Positions 16,922-27,009 of a stretch of DNA of 64,000 nucleotides are shown here, piece by piece; positions within the stretch are counted from its first letter, which is position 1, and every line of letters begins with the position of its first letter. The notes under the pieces were generated by a model. It was not told the origin of the DNA. It saw only the letters and a list, made by a program, of their open reading frames with translations, and made no database searches. The DNA comes from Nitrospirota bacterium (lineage in GTDB: Bacteria > Nitrospirota > Nitrospiria > SBBL01 > JAADHI01): the NCBI GenBank assembly GCA_029261215.1, contig JAJDBT010000073.1:1-64000 (forward strand). The letters are read 5' to 3'. The position numbers and the translations under genes were made by a program.

Positions 16922-17992
16922 TCACGGCAAACCCAGTCGTTTTTCTCCTGCCTTGCGCATGGGTTTTTCACGAAGCATTCTGGGTTTTCCGGTTTTATGG
17001 ATAAAGGAATGTTTTTCAGATTTTTTATGAATACTGGAGAGTTCTTCAGGCGTCAACCACTGCATGAGTTTTGCGTTTTCAATATTTTGGCTGGTGGCAG
17101 AAACAGTGGTGTTGTCTGTGCAAATGGAAACAGGAACACCGTTTTCAAGAAAGGTCAAAATGGGATGCGGCTCACCCAGACTTACAGCCCCGGTTTGGTA
17201 GTTAGACGTATAACAACACTCGATCATAATCTGGTCTCTTGCGAGTCGTTTTAATAGCACTTTATCTTTTACAGCAGAACACCCATGACCAATACGGGTT
17301 GCCCCCAAAATATCAATCGATTCCCAAATGGCCTGGGAGTCTTCATCTTCCCCGGCATGAATCGTGAGTTGCAAACCGCCCGTTCTTGCGATTTCGTAAG
17401 CTTCGCCAAATAGTCTGGCGGGATTCCCGCGTTCCGCTCCGGCAAGATCAAAACCGATAACCCCGCTTCGGCCATGAAGTAATTGTGATTCAGAAATCGC
17501 CTGCCGCGCTAAAATTTTCGCGATATGCGGCCCTTGATGGCGCATCGCGATCACAATGAGACCCAACGCCATATCTGGAAATTTTTTCATGGCTTTATTC
17601 ATTCCGCTTAAAACAGAACTAATTGACTGACGCAAGGTCAGGCCAGCAAAGGTATGAATGATAGGGGCATAACGAAGTTCCAATAAACGGACGTTATTTT
17701 CGTAGGCTTCGGCAATAATCGATTCGATAACGGAGGCGATGTTGTCATAAAACTGTGTGATCCATTGCGGATAGTGAAATTTATCCAGATAGCGAAGCAG
17801 CGCGCCTTCCTCCCCGTCCTGCAAGACCAACAGCTTTTCCATTTCTTTTTTTGTTTCAACAGGATTCAAGCCGTGTTTTTTCATGAGCCGCCATGTGACA
17901 TCAATCGGAATCGAGCCATCCACGTGTTGATGCAGCTCTACTTTTTTAATGTTTGCCACTTCAGAAGTCACTTTGAAGCCCTTCAATATCAT
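16922..17992 (-). CDS. add: adenosine deaminase family enzyme
   Basis: 356 residues with the metal ligands and catalytic motifs of adenosine deaminase: ELHQHVDGS (the His-x-His pair), LRYAP, IHAGED with the catalytic Glu, RIGHGC, and CTDNTTVS with the final Asp ligand. It would deaminate adenosine or a related aminopurine (adenine or aminodeoxyfutalosine are alternatives within the family) in the cytoplasm. The C-terminal tail is basic (RMLREKPMRKAGEKRLG) and longer than normal. It stands alone, with the MgtC-like gene upstream on the same strand but 136 bases away. Confidence 0.88.
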   Translation of the reverse strand: MILKGFKVTSEVANIKKVELHQHVDGSIPIDVTWRLMKKHGLNPVETKKEMEKLLVLQDGEEGALLRYLDKFHYPQWITQFYDNIASVIESIIAEAYENNVRLLELRYAPIIHTFAGLTLRQSISSVLSGMNKAMKKFPDMALGLIVIAMRHQGPHIAKILARQAISESQLLHGRSGVIGFDLAGAERGNPARLFGEAYEIARTGGLQLTIHAGEDEDSQAIWESIDILGATRIGHGCSAVKDKVLLKRLARDQIMIECCYTSNYQTGAVSLGEPHPILTFLENGVPVSICTDNTTVSATSQNIENAKLMQWLTPEELSSIHKKSEKHSFIHKTGKPRMLREKPMRKAGEKRLGLP

Positions 17993-18128
17993 CTCCCTAT
18001 TATTGAGTCATTTATACGAATCTGCTCTTTGAAAAGCTTAGCCAAGGAAATGAACCTGGTCAAGAAATCCGCTGTATTTAAAGGGTTTCATATGCGCCCT
18101 GTTTTCATTAGAATTGAAATATGATTCG

Positions 18129-18818
18129 TTAATACCATTTAATGTTATTTATTTTTAATACTGAAGCCTCCAATTTATCAATAATACCGTCGGCCAGCGT
18201 GTCGATACTGCCCCGATGCCGAATTCGAAAGGACAACTTGGTTACCATTGTTTTGGTTTCATAATTTTTTTCAATATTGCAACCTAAGATGCTCAAAGTT
18301 TCACATTCAACGAGGGCAATGACCTCTGCCGTCTTCACCCCAAGAGGAGTTGAGATACTCAAGTTTCGATAAAAGTCTTTTGCATATGTTCTTTCAAATA
18401 ATTTCAATAAAATAAGACCGCTTAATGCCATCAGCATCGTTGCAAAAGAAATAAAATAAAACCCACCTCCGGCGGCCATGCCAATTGCAGCGACAGTCCA
18501 CAAGGAAGCGGCCGTGGTTAAACCACGAACATTCACCCCTGCCTTGATAATCACCCCCGCACCCAAAAACCCAATTCCCGTCACGATTTGAGCGGCAATC
18601 CGGCTCGGATCTGCAAAATACCCCGATCCCTCTGGGGACTTGGTGAGCATTTGAGATAAAACCATAAACAGGGAAGCACCCAGACTGACGAGCAAATGGG
18701 TTCTCAAGCCCGCGTCCCGGCCATGAATATCGCGCTCCAAACCAATGATGCCCCCAAATAATGAAGCCGTCGCTAAACGGAGCAAGACATCAGCGTATTC
18801 TACAAAAAAAGAGTTCAT
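18129..18818 (-). CDS. MgtC/SapB family membrane protein
   Basis: 229 residues: an N-terminal membrane domain of about five helices with the family signature GGIIGLERDIHGRDAGLRTH and GIGFLGAGVIIK, then a cytoplasmic C-terminal domain of about 80 residues resembling an ACT fold. MgtC proteins in pathogens modulate the F1Fo ATP synthase and help growth in low magnesium; in environmental bacteria the role is mostly unknown. No P-type Mg2+ ATPase gene is near. No magnesium riboswitch or other leader structure was recognised in the 215-base upstream gap. Confidence 0.88.
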   Translation of the reverse strand: MNSFFVEYADVLLRLATASLFGGIIGLERDIHGRDAGLRTHLLVSLGASLFMVLSQMLTKSPEGSGYFADPSRIAAQIVTGIGFLGAGVIIKAGVNVRGLTTAASLWTVAAIGMAAGGGFYFISFATMLMALSGLILLKLFERTYAKDFYRNLSISTPLGVKTAEVIALVECETLSILGCNIEKNYETKTMVTKLSFRIRHRGSIDTLADGIIDKLEASVLKINNIKWY

Positions 18819-19033
18819 ACATTTTCCTTCTCAAACGGAAACAATTAATGAAAATACCCAAAAGTACATACAGTTAAATTGTAGTAGGCACTTTTAAGAA
18901 TAGCAAGATAAGGAAAAAATGATATTTTCGAAATGGGAAGATCGAAGTGCACAGCATCTTCACGGTGATAGACAAGAATTTACCATTGCATGATGAGGGA
19001 CAAAATGTGATGCCCCAGGCTTAAGGGGAAAAC

Positions 19034-20377
19034 TTACCGGGCTCCTTTTCCAATCAGGACAACGCGGATTGTCGCGAAGATGATTGAGAGGTCAAATAAT
19101 GGAGAGAGGTGTTTGACATAATAGAGATCAAAATGATGTTTGGCCAGAGCATCTTCCTCAGAAGAGCCATAGCGATAACGCACTTGCGCCCATCCGGTTA
19201 ACCCCGGTTTTACCGAATGGCGCAATCCATAAAAAGGGACTTTTTTTTCCAAGGCATCAACGAAAACCTGTCGTTCTGGCCGTGGGCCGACAAAGCTCAT
19301 TTCACCTCTGAGAATATTGATCAACTGAGGCAGTTCATCAAGCCGCATTTTACGCATCAATTTTCCAATCGGAGTCACACGCGGATCATTTTCAGTCGCC
19401 CAGACGGCGCCCGTCTTTATCTCCGCATCCTGACACATTGACCTAAACTTAAGGATCGTAAAGGGCTGCCCCTTTTCCCCAATGCGTTCCTGTTTGTAAA
19501 AAACAGACCCTTTCGAATCATACTTAATTAAAATCGGCAACAACAGAAACAAAGGGGCCGAGAGAACTAAGCCCAGCACGGCCGCAGAAATATCGATCAT
19601 TCGCTTTGTCAAAGAAATAATGGCTTGACGTTTAAAACCACCCCCAAAAATCAGATCACGTTGTTTGATAGACTCAATCCATATTTTCCCGAAAACCTGC
19701 TCATAAAAAGACACCATCCCCCTCATTTCAATCCCCTGGATACGAAAACTCAATAATAGATCAATGGCGGATTGATTCTTTAGATGATCGGCGGCGATGA
19801 CAATTTGTTTGATTTTATGTTTGGAAACGATATATCGCAAGGTCTCGCAAGTATCGTCGTTTACCACAGCTTCTGAGTCAAAATAATGCATTTGATACCC
19901 AAGCGTATCGTATTCATATGCTGCTTTTTTAAAGGCGGACATATCCTCCCCTGATCCAACCACAAGAACCGGAATCCCGGAAGGCTCGGATTTAACGAAA
20001 GATTGATATCCCATACGAAGACTAAATACGACAAAAGGAGAGACTGCGTACATCATCCAACTTTGAGGTGACATCTCGATTAAATGAGGGGCATAGCCTT
20101 TTAAAAGCATCAAGGTGGCCATAATGAAAAAGAGCGCTGTCAATATTTCAGAGCGATATTTTTTCAAGGAAGCAAAGGAGAAGGCCATTTTACCCTTTTC
20201 CTCATAGGCACAAACCCTTGAAATCAATGGCAACCACAAAAGATGGGCTGGTTCAAAATGAAATGAAGCCCCCCAGGCCATCAAAACAAAGACAGCCAGG
20301 CTTTCCATCAAAAAATAAAACATGCTCTTAAAATCCTGATCTGAATGAAAAATCATTGAGTTTGATGACCTGCTCAT
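19034..20377 (-). CDS. polyprenyl-phosphate sugar-1-phosphate transferase (exopolysaccharide initiation)
   Basis: The start is placed at ATG 20377 (GGGGGG and GGAG just upstream); the frame is open to 20437. The 447-residue protein has four N-terminal membrane helices, a central nucleotide-binding-like region (VLVVGSGEDMSAFKKAA), a fifth membrane segment, and the C-terminal bacterial sugar transferase domain: KRMIDISAAVLGL, KFRSM, LRKMRLDELPQ (seen as MRKMRLDELPQLINIL), FVGPRPE and KPGLTGWAQVRYRYG. It starts exopolysaccharide repeat units by loading a sugar phosphate on undecaprenyl phosphate. The ending VVLIGKGAR resembles enzymes from exosortase-linked loci. Likely works with the 56-64 kb locus. 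Confidence 0.9.
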   Translation of the reverse strand: MSRSSNSMIFHSDQDFKSMFYFLMESLAVFVLMAWGASFHFEPAHLLWLPLISRVCAYEEKGKMAFSFASLKKYRSEILTALFFIMATLMLLKGYAPHLIEMSPQSWMMYAVSPFVVFSLRMGYQSFVKSEPSGIPVLVVGSGEDMSAFKKAAYEYDTLGYQMHYFDSEAVVNDDTCETLRYIVSKHKIKQIVIAADHLKNQSAIDLLLSFRIQGIEMRGMVSFYEQVFGKIWIESIKQRDLIFGGGFKRQAIISLTKRMIDISAAVLGLVLSAPLFLLLPILIKYDSKGSVFYKQERIGEKGQPFTILKFRSMCQDAEIKTGAVWATENDPRVTPIGKLMRKMRLDELPQLINILRGEMSFVGPRPERQVFVDALEKKVPFYGLRHSVKPGLTGWAQVRYRYGSSEEDALAKHHFDLYYVKHLSPLFDLSIIFATIRVVLIGKGAR

Positions 20378-20856
20378 ATGCTCCGTGCCCCCCATCAATA
20401 AAGCGATGTCTAGGTCAAAATGCACGATGCATGCCAAAGCTCGATAAACGTTGACTACCCCATGTTTTTTGACTCCCGCTATGGTATTCAGAAAAAAAAC
20501 AGATGGACGTTCTTCGAGGTATCCAACAAATCAGTTCAAAATATTCTCCATTTTCCGGAATCTGGAATTGAAAAATACGAAAGACAGAATTTTCCTATCC
20601 ATCATTTTTTAGTAAATCCTTTCCACTGAATTCACCCTAATCGCCCTGGTTACAATGGTATTTTTCTTTTGAAACAGTCTTTCCTCCTTTTTTAAATGCC
20701 TTGATCCTCGTAAAAACATTATAGATCGAGCGTTTTTCCCTCAAAAATGCAACCACTATTGACTTGAAGACTTCCTTTCAAAAAGGGCATACTCCACCTT
20801 CATCATTTTCACGATGGTGTAAATACTCAGCACAAATTGGTTTGGAGAAAGTAGAC
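20378..20856. other. gene-free stretch between divergent genes
   Basis: AT-rich, with stops in all frames. It must hold the promoters of both the sugar transferase and the antiporter, but no good sigma-70 or sigma-54 pair stands out. Confidence 0.4.
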
Positions 20857-22749
20857 GTGGAAGTATCTCACACGAGTCTGATCTTTGCTGTTGCGCTTGC
20901 CGCAGGCATCTTTGCACAGAGTATTGCACGACATCTGCGTATTCCCGGCATCATCATTCTCCTTGCATTGGGAGCCCTTCTTGGCCAGGAAGGCCTGGGA
21001 TGGGTTATCCCGGATGCCCTTGGAGGAGGCCTTTTCGTCATTGTAGATTTTGCTGTGGCTGTCATTCTTTTTGAAGGCGGCCTGGGTCTGGAAGTTTCAC
21101 GACTGCGCCGGGAAGAATCTTCCATTCGCAAATTAATCACCGTCGGTTCACTGGTCACCCTCATGGGAGGCTTTGTTTCTGTGTTAGTTTTTCTCAATTG
21201 GTCATTCAATCTGGCCTTACTTTTTGGCAGCCTGGTCGTTGTCACGGGTCCGACTGTGGTTACACCCCTGGTCCGAAACTTACGTCTTAAAACAAAAATC
21301 AAAACAATTCTCGAAGCTGAGGGGGTATTGATTGATCCTATCGGCGCAATTCTGGCGGTACTGGTTTTGGAAGTCGTGATTACCCCAGACGTTCTCACAG
21401 TCGCCAATAGCTTAATCGATGTGGCCTTCTGGCTTATCTTTGGCAGTCTCGGGGGGATTGCGGGCGGCCTTTTGTTGGGAGGGATACTGCGTTTTCGCTC
21501 TATCGTCCCAAAGGGCTATGAAAATATTTTCACCTTGGCCTCTGTCCTCCTGCTATTTGAAGTCTGTAATCAGGTGGTTTCACAAAGTGGCATTCTCAGC
21601 GTGACGATCGCGGGTATTGTCTTGGGAAACATGAAAACTCCTGTGGAACGCGATCTTCGGGAATTTAAAGACCAACTCACCGTACTGCTCATCGGACTAC
21701 TTTTTATTTTACTTGCTGCAGATGTGAGTTTGGAAGATATCCGCCATCTCGGCTGGGCAGGCGCAGGTGTCATCGCAGCGCTGATACTCATTGTTCGCCC
21801 TTTAAATGTCTGGCTATCTACAAGAAACTCTGGCCTCAGTTTCCGTGAAAAAATATTTATCGCCTGGATGGCGCCGAGAGGCATCGTCGCAGCAGCCATC
21901 GCATCCTTAACCGGCGCCACCATGAAAAACAGAGGAATTGAGGGGGGAGACGACTTAATCGCCCTGGTCTTTCTCACCATCGCTTCAACTGTAGTGCTTG
22001 CGGGCTTAACCGCGAGACCGCTTGCCACATTTCTGAATTTAAGACTCCCTGGCCGCAACCGTATCGCAATACTGGGCGCACGCGGATTGGGACTTCTTTT
22101 GGGTGAAGAATTTCGTAAAAAAGGCATGACTGTTGTTTTTTTGGATTCCGATCCGAAACTTTGTCGGCAGGCCGAAGAGGCAGGATTTCTGGTTGTATTT
22201 GGAAATGCCCTTGAGGAGCGCACCCTGCTTCGGGCACGGATAGAGCTGGTCGGAACGGTGATCGGGGCAACGTATAATAATCATCTGAACAATACCTTTG
22301 TCCTGCAGGCCCGAAAGCTCTTCAACGTACCCGCAGGTTATATTGCAGTCGATGAGCTGGAAGATGAACTAACCCCCGACTACCTCCAAAAAAAGGGAGA
22401 ACACATTCTATTTGAAGGCCCACATGACACCGAGCGATGGGATGTTCGTTTTCGCCATAAAGACCTGGTCATTGAGTATTTCACGTACGTTCCGAGGCAG
22501 CATTCATCCGAAAAAGAAGCCTCTCCTAAAAAAGAAAGCCGTCCGAACCTCCCTAAAAATGGGGAACGTTTTGTCATTTTAACGATTGAACGTGAAGAGA
22601 ATGTTTTCCCCATGTCTTTCGGTTTTAAAGCAAGAAAAGACGATATCGCCGCCGTGGTGATTTATTTGCCCGAACGAAATACCGCGTTACAGTTCCTCAA
22701 TGAATTAGGGTGGAGCCCGCTTCCTGCTGATCAAGATGATACGGTTTAG
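20857..22749 (+). CDS. CPA1-type Na+(K+)/H+ antiporter with TrkA-N domain
   Basis: GTG 20857 is chosen because GGAGAAAG lies seven bases before it; an upstream TTG at 20764 would add 31 polar residues. The 630-residue protein has about twelve membrane helices in the NhaP pattern (VILFEGGLGL, VVTGPTVVTPLV, EAEGVLIDPIGAILAVL with the conserved Asp, WMAPRGIVAAAIASL), then a cytoplasmic Rossmann TrkA-N domain (RIAILGARGLGLLLGEEF, FLDSD) that probably senses NAD(H) or nucleotides. It exchanges monovalent cations for protons across the inner membrane. Single gene. Confidence 0.9.
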   Translation: MEVSHTSLIFAVALAAGIFAQSIARHLRIPGIIILLALGALLGQEGLGWVIPDALGGGLFVIVDFAVAVILFEGGLGLEVSRLRREESSIRKLITVGSLVTLMGGFVSVLVFLNWSFNLALLFGSLVVVTGPTVVTPLVRNLRLKTKIKTILEAEGVLIDPIGAILAVLVLEVVITPDVLTVANSLIDVAFWLIFGSLGGIAGGLLLGGILRFRSIVPKGYENIFTLASVLLLFEVCNQVVSQSGILSVTIAGIVLGNMKTPVERDLREFKDQLTVLLIGLLFILLAADVSLEDIRHLGWAGAGVIAALILIVRPLNVWLSTRNSGLSFREKIFIAWMAPRGIVAAAIASLTGATMKNRGIEGGDDLIALVFLTIASTVVLAGLTARPLATFLNLRLPGRNRIAILGARGLGLLLGEEFRKKGMTVVFLDSDPKLCRQAEEAGFLVVFGNALEERTLLRARIELVGTVIGATYNNHLNNTFVLQARKLFNVPAGYIAVDELEDELTPDYLQKKGEHILFEGPHDTERWDVRFRHKDLVIEYFTYVPRQHSSEKEASPKKESRPNLPKNGERFVILTIEREENVFPMSFGFKARKDDIAAVVIYLPERNTALQFLNELGWSPLPADQDDTV

Positions 22750-22878
22750 CAATCAAGGAGGAGACTTCAACTCCTGCTTTCACGCCCAATATCGATTCAT
22801 CCTGATTTTTCTTCAAAACGAATCTCCAAATCATGTAATATTGAATACCCGTCTTTAAATAACCCAAGGAGGACAAAA

Positions 22879-23358
22879 ATGAAAATCAAAAAACTACTAA
22901 TCTTGCTCAGCCTTATCTTAGTCGGTTTAATGTTCACACTTCCGGTGTCCGCAGAAAAAAATCCATCCAATGGAGAACATGGCGATTCAAAACACCACAA
23001 GGGAAAAAAAGAAAAACACCAAGGCGGCATGCATCTCTTTACAGAAAACTGGCATGGGACACTCACCGATGATCAAAAGCTACAGGTGGACGGCATGCAT
23101 TTAAAACTCATGAAAGAAACAGCGACCATCAAAGCAGGCATTCAGGGCGGAAAAACAGAATTGGCGATTTTAGCGACCCGTAATCAGGCTGACGCCAAGG
23201 CCATCAATCAAAAAATTGATGAGATCCTCGATTTAAAACGTAAAAAAATGCAAAAGCGGTATGAACATATCGTAGAAATGCGCCAAATCCTGTCACCTGA
23301 ACAGCGTCTTTCCTTTGACATGATGATTGTCAGCCGGGCGGGAAAATCAAAGAAATAA
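22879..23358 (+). CDS. Spy/CpxP-like periplasmic protein
   Basis: 159 residues, ATG after AAGGAGG. A signal peptide (cleavage near VSA/EK) is followed by a His- and Lys-rich segment (HGDSKHHKGKKEKHQGGMH) that could bind metal, then a helical domain with the LTXXQ-like features of the Spy/CpxP/ZraP family (LTDDQKLQVDGM, LSPEQRLSFDMMI). Relatives are periplasmic chaperones or metal-stress sensors. It is isolated from any two-component system in this window. The His-rich N-terminus makes a zinc- or copper-related role more likely than pure chaperoning. Confidence 0.8.
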   Translation: MKIKKLLILLSLILVGLMFTLPVSAEKNPSNGEHGDSKHHKGKKEKHQGGMHLFTENWHGTLTDDQKLQVDGMHLKLMKETATIKAGIQGGKTELAILATRNQADAKAINQKIDEILDLKRKKMQKRYEHIVEMRQILSPEQRLSFDMMIVSRAGKSKK

Positions 23359-23631
23359 GTCTGCTCAAATAAAAAAGAACCATTCGCACTTCCTCATCAA
23401 AAGAACGTTGTCATCTCTATCCGCACCGGAAGGAGAACAATATGGGCTGATTAAATCTTTAGAATGCGATTGCTTTTGTGGGATATCCAACAAGTCTAAG
23501 CCGACTTGCTGACATTTTTTCTATTTTTGAGATGATCCATTTCAGGTAGACCCGCATTCTGTAGCCTATTGACATTTCTTACTATATTTTTTAATATATT
23601 GAAATTTTATAATCTAGCGATTATTTCTTCC

Positions 23632-26088
23632 ATGAAGAAAAATCTACAAAATACGCCACAAAACCACTTTAAAAATTGGTCGCCGGTTTTACGGATATTC
23701 GCCAGCCTTCTTATTACCCTGACTCTGGCCTCCTGTAATCTCGAACCCGAACAAAGCGCAGGGTCTTCAAACGCACAATTAAGCGGAATCGTCCTTTCTA
23801 ATGGGACACTTTTACCTGACTTTAGCCCTGACTCCCCCATTTATACAACCTCTGTCCCAAACATCGTTGATCGCATTATTATCAGCCCGACGGCAGTTGA
23901 TCAAAGTGCTGTGATCACGATTAATGATTCTTTTTCCCCCGGTACGCCGCTCGGCCTTTTTGTTGGACAAAATATTTTTGAAATCAAAGTCAGTGCCTCT
24001 GACGGGATCACAATACGAACCTATAAAATTACAGTCACACGCGCCCTGCCACTGCCTTCAAATGCGAACCTGTCTTCAATTGCTATTTCGGGCGCGGTTT
24101 TAAAACCGACTTTCACACCCAGCATCACAAACTATACAGCGACCCTCGGTTTTCTGAGTACGTCTGGTATCATTACTCCTGAAGTCGTTGCCAGCGGGGC
24201 CCAAGTTTCCGTAAATGGAACGATTGTGACCTCCCCGCTTCTCATCCCGTTTGAAGAAGGCAAAAACACAATCGAAGTCGTTGTCACCGCACCGGATACC
24301 ATTACAACAAAAACATATACAATTATCCTCACACGCCAAACTGCGGGTACTTTTGCAGAAACATCTTATCTTAAAGCCTCTAATCCGGGTGAAAACGACC
24401 GCTTTGGAAGCACTGTCGCACTTTTTGGAAACACGCTTGCCGTGGGTTCACCGGGAGAAGACAGTAATGCCACTGGAATCAACGGGAACGATGCAAACAA
24501 TGCGGCCCCGAACAGTGGCGCAGTGTATATTTTTACCCGAACAACCGATCATTGGGAACAGAGCGCCTATATCAAAGCATCCAATACAGCTGCAGAAAAT
24601 GGTTTTGGTCGAAGCATCGCCCTTTCAGAAGATACTCTGGCTGTGGCAGCCCCTCTCGAAGACAGTGTGGCCTCCGACAGCGGTGCCGTCTACGTCTTTA
24701 CCCGGACAACAGGCGGAACATGGAACCAACAAGCCATCCTCAAAGCCTCCAACCCGGACTCCAACGATCATTTTGGCACCAGCATTGCGCTTTCCGGAGA
24801 CAGGTTGGCCGTGGGTGCCCGCTTTGAAGACAGTAATGGGAGAGGGATCAACACGGAGACAGAAAACAACAACGGAGCAGAGGACGGCGGAGCCGTGTAT
24901 GTCTTTTTGCGGACAGGAAATGTGTGGCAACAGGAAGCGTATCTCAAAGCCTCCAACACCGACCCTTTCGATGCTTTTGGATCCAGTCTGTCCCTTGCGG
25001 GTGATTTTTTGGCCGTCGGTGCGCGATTCGAAGATGGTGCCTCAATTTCAGTAAACGGAGACGGAGACAGCAACTCTTCAAGGGATAGCGGTGCCGTCTA
25101 CGTTTTTCACTGGAGTGAAGTTGAAAGTACAGGCGTGTTCAAATGGAAACAGGAAGCCTACATCAAAGCCCCCGATAATCACAGCACAGACGGCTTTGGC
25201 TGGAGCGTGAGTCTTTCAGAAACGACGCTCGCAGTTGGAACACCAGGAGAAGATAGTTCATCCAGAGGCGTCAATGGACTCATGGTCGATGACCGAGCAC
25301 CGAATAGTGGTGCGGTTTATATTTTCATACGAAACACAGAGAAAACCTGGCAATCACAGGCCTATCTGAAAGCGCCAAACACCGATGAAAAAGATGCCTT
25401 TGGTCAAAGCGTCTCCCTCTCAAGAAATCTTTTGGCCGTAAGCGCTCCCTCAGAACGGAGCGAGGCAAGTGGCATCAACGGCGTTTTAAATAATAATGAA
25501 TCCCCCGGTAGCGGGGCAGTTTACCTCTATGAACGAATCGAGGAGAGCTGGTACCCGCAGAGCTATATCAAAGCATCCAACACAGAAGCCTTCGATGCAT
25601 TTGGCATCGGACTCGCCCTCTCGGAGAATACGCTGGTTGTCGGGGCCCCCCTGGAAGACAGCGTAACATCCGGAGACCCAACAGATAAAAACGCAATCGA
25701 TAGTGGGGCGGTCTACACAAACACCTTTTTATTCCCAGCTCAAAACAATTCAAAAACCACCCTTTCGGACGAATCATCGAATACCCGCTTTACTATGAAC
25801 AAGACTTCAAACAGTGCAGGTTTGGCGGATTTAAGCCTCTCGAAAATCAGCCTGATCCCTGCATTTGATTCGGAGACCACTTCATACACGGCAAATGCCG
25901 GATTTATCACCAAACAAATCACGCTTCATGCAATTTCAGCGGATACAGAGGCAAACATTTCGGTGAACGGACTCCTCGCCTCCTCTGTTGTAATGGATTT
26001 GCAAGAAGGCCTGAACGTGATCAATATTGTGGTGACCGCCCCAGATGGAAAAGCAGCACAGACCTACCAAGTGGAAATCATGCGTTAA
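23632..26088 (+). CDS. lipoprotein with cadherin-like domains and seven FG-GAP repeats
   Basis: Start at ATG 23632 gives an 818-residue protein with an N-terminal signal peptide and lipobox (LTLASC). Two cadherin-like beta-sandwich domains follow (about residues 45-130 and 140-230; each ends in an ITVTR/IILTR motif), then seven FG-GAP repeats of the form FG-SxxLSxxxLAVGAPxED, and a third cadherin-like domain at the C-terminus (about 740-818, ending VEIMR). Seven FG-GAP units would make an integrin-like beta-propeller. Asp-rich loops (GEDSN, FEDSN) suggest Ca2+ binding. A surface adhesin or structural role is likely. Internal repeats are diverged at DNA level. Confidence 0.88.
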   Translation: MKKNLQNTPQNHFKNWSPVLRIFASLLITLTLASCNLEPEQSAGSSNAQLSGIVLSNGTLLPDFSPDSPIYTTSVPNIVDRIIISPTAVDQSAVITINDSFSPGTPLGLFVGQNIFEIKVSASDGITIRTYKITVTRALPLPSNANLSSIAISGAVLKPTFTPSITNYTATLGFLSTSGIITPEVVASGAQVSVNGTIVTSPLLIPFEEGKNTIEVVVTAPDTITTKTYTIILTRQTAGTFAETSYLKASNPGENDRFGSTVALFGNTLAVGSPGEDSNATGINGNDANNAAPNSGAVYIFTRTTDHWEQSAYIKASNTAAENGFGRSIALSEDTLAVAAPLEDSVASDSGAVYVFTRTTGGTWNQQAILKASNPDSNDHFGTSIALSGDRLAVGARFEDSNGRGINTETENNNGAEDGGAVYVFLRTGNVWQQEAYLKASNTDPFDAFGSSLSLAGDFLAVGARFEDGASISVNGDGDSNSSRDSGAVYVFHWSEVESTGVFKWKQEAYIKAPDNHSTDGFGWSVSLSETTLAVGTPGEDSSSRGVNGLMVDDRAPNSGAVYIFIRNTEKTWQSQAYLKAPNTDEKDAFGQSVSLSRNLLAVSAPSERSEASGINGVLNNNESPGSGAVYLYERIEESWYPQSYIKASNTEAFDAFGIGLALSENTLVVGAPLEDSVTSGDPTDKNAIDSGAVYTNTFLFPAQNNSKTTLSDESSNTRFTMNKTSNSAGLADLSLSKISLIPAFDSETTSYTANAGFITKQITLHAISADTEANISVNGLLASSVVMDLQEGLNVINIVVTAPDGKAAQTYQVEIMR

Positions 26089-26219
26089 ACGATCTCGAAA
26101 CACCGATATCGGAATTTCGCCAGTTTAAAATGCATGTTCAAGAATAAAATACCCGCATCATTGCTAATTCCTATTGATTCAGATATACAGTATAAAAATA
26201 CTTGTTCCTTCGACAGAGG

Positions 26220-26238
26220 CTCAAGGTTTCGCCTTGAG
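26220..26238. repeat. short hairpin after the FG-GAP gene
   Basis: CTCAAGG, loop TTTCG, CCTTGAG: a perfect 7-bp stem with a 5-base loop. There is no T run, so it may be a remnant of a dispersed element rather than a terminator. Confidence 0.4.
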
Positions 26239-26341
26239 GCACGCCAGAAACACGATTAAATCCTCATGAAATCCTTGAAATCTTAGGAGCACAAAAAACC
26301 AGGACTTGCCTCTCCACTCAATAACGGAGTAAATTCCCCTA

Positions 26342-26965
26342 ATGAAATTCATAGGTAGAAATATCCTAACCGGGTTAATCACAATTCTGCCGGTCATTCT
26401 CACCGGCTACCTGCTCTATTGGTTTGTCGTTTCCGCAGAGTCGGCTTTGGGCGGATTACTTCGTTTTCTTTTGCCCGGAAACTTCTATTGGCCAGGCATG
26501 GGTGTCATCGCCGGATTTGCAGTCGTCTTCTCTATCGGACTCCTGATGCACGCCTATGTCGTGCAACGTTTGTTTTCGGCCGGGGAAAGCCTGCTTTATC
26601 GAATGCCCTTTATTAAATCGGTTTATGGCGCGATCCGTGATTTTTTCCATTATTTTTCACCGACTTCTAAAAAAGATTTTCAACAAGTTGTCTCTGTATC
26701 TCTTGGAGAAACAGGCATGCACGTCATCGGGTTTGTAACACAGGCCGACCCTGAACATCTGCCCGAAAGCATACGAGAGGACGATCATGTCTTAGTCTAC
26801 CTTCCCATGAGCTACATGATTGGGGGATATGCCGTCCTCATGCCAAAAACTGCTGTCCGACCGCTGAATATGAGCATGGAAGAAGCCATGCGTTTTACCA
26901 TCACCGCAGGGGTCACAGGCATCAAGAAAACCAGCCCTAAAAAAGATCAGTCCCAAGATATTTAG
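26342..26965 (+). CDS. DUF502 family inner-membrane protein
   Basis: 207 residues with two N-terminal membrane helices (GLITILPVILTGYLLYWFVV and GVIAGFAVVFSIGLLMHAYVV) and a soluble C-terminal domain. Family phrases are present: ILTGLITILPV at the start, MPFIKSVYGAIRDF in the middle, then VYLPMSYMIGGYAVLMP and the final helix MEEAMRFTITAGV. The function of DUF502 proteins is not established; plant relatives (LCV/COV proteins) affect vascular patterning. It is followed 44 bases later by an unknown gene on the same strand. Confidence 0.88.
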   Translation: MKFIGRNILTGLITILPVILTGYLLYWFVVSAESALGGLLRFLLPGNFYWPGMGVIAGFAVVFSIGLLMHAYVVQRLFSAGESLLYRMPFIKSVYGAIRDFFHYFSPTSKKDFQQVVSVSLGETGMHVIGFVTQADPEHLPESIREDDHVLVYLPMSYMIGGYAVLMPKTAVRPLNMSMEEAMRFTITAGVTGIKKTSPKKDQSQDI

Positions 26966-27009
26966 AATCAGCAAACCCTTTAGATTAAAAAGAGAAGTAC
27001 ACAATTCAA

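Noticed and set aside
23491..23520. CAAGTC/GACTTG hairpin followed by six T as a terminator
   Set aside because: The stem is only six pairs, the T run starts six bases after it, and it is 130 bases past the Spy-like gene.
26221..26403. Minus-strand open frame opposite the DUF502 start
   Set aside because: Derived from the hairpin-bearing intergenic repeat and the antisense of a better gene.
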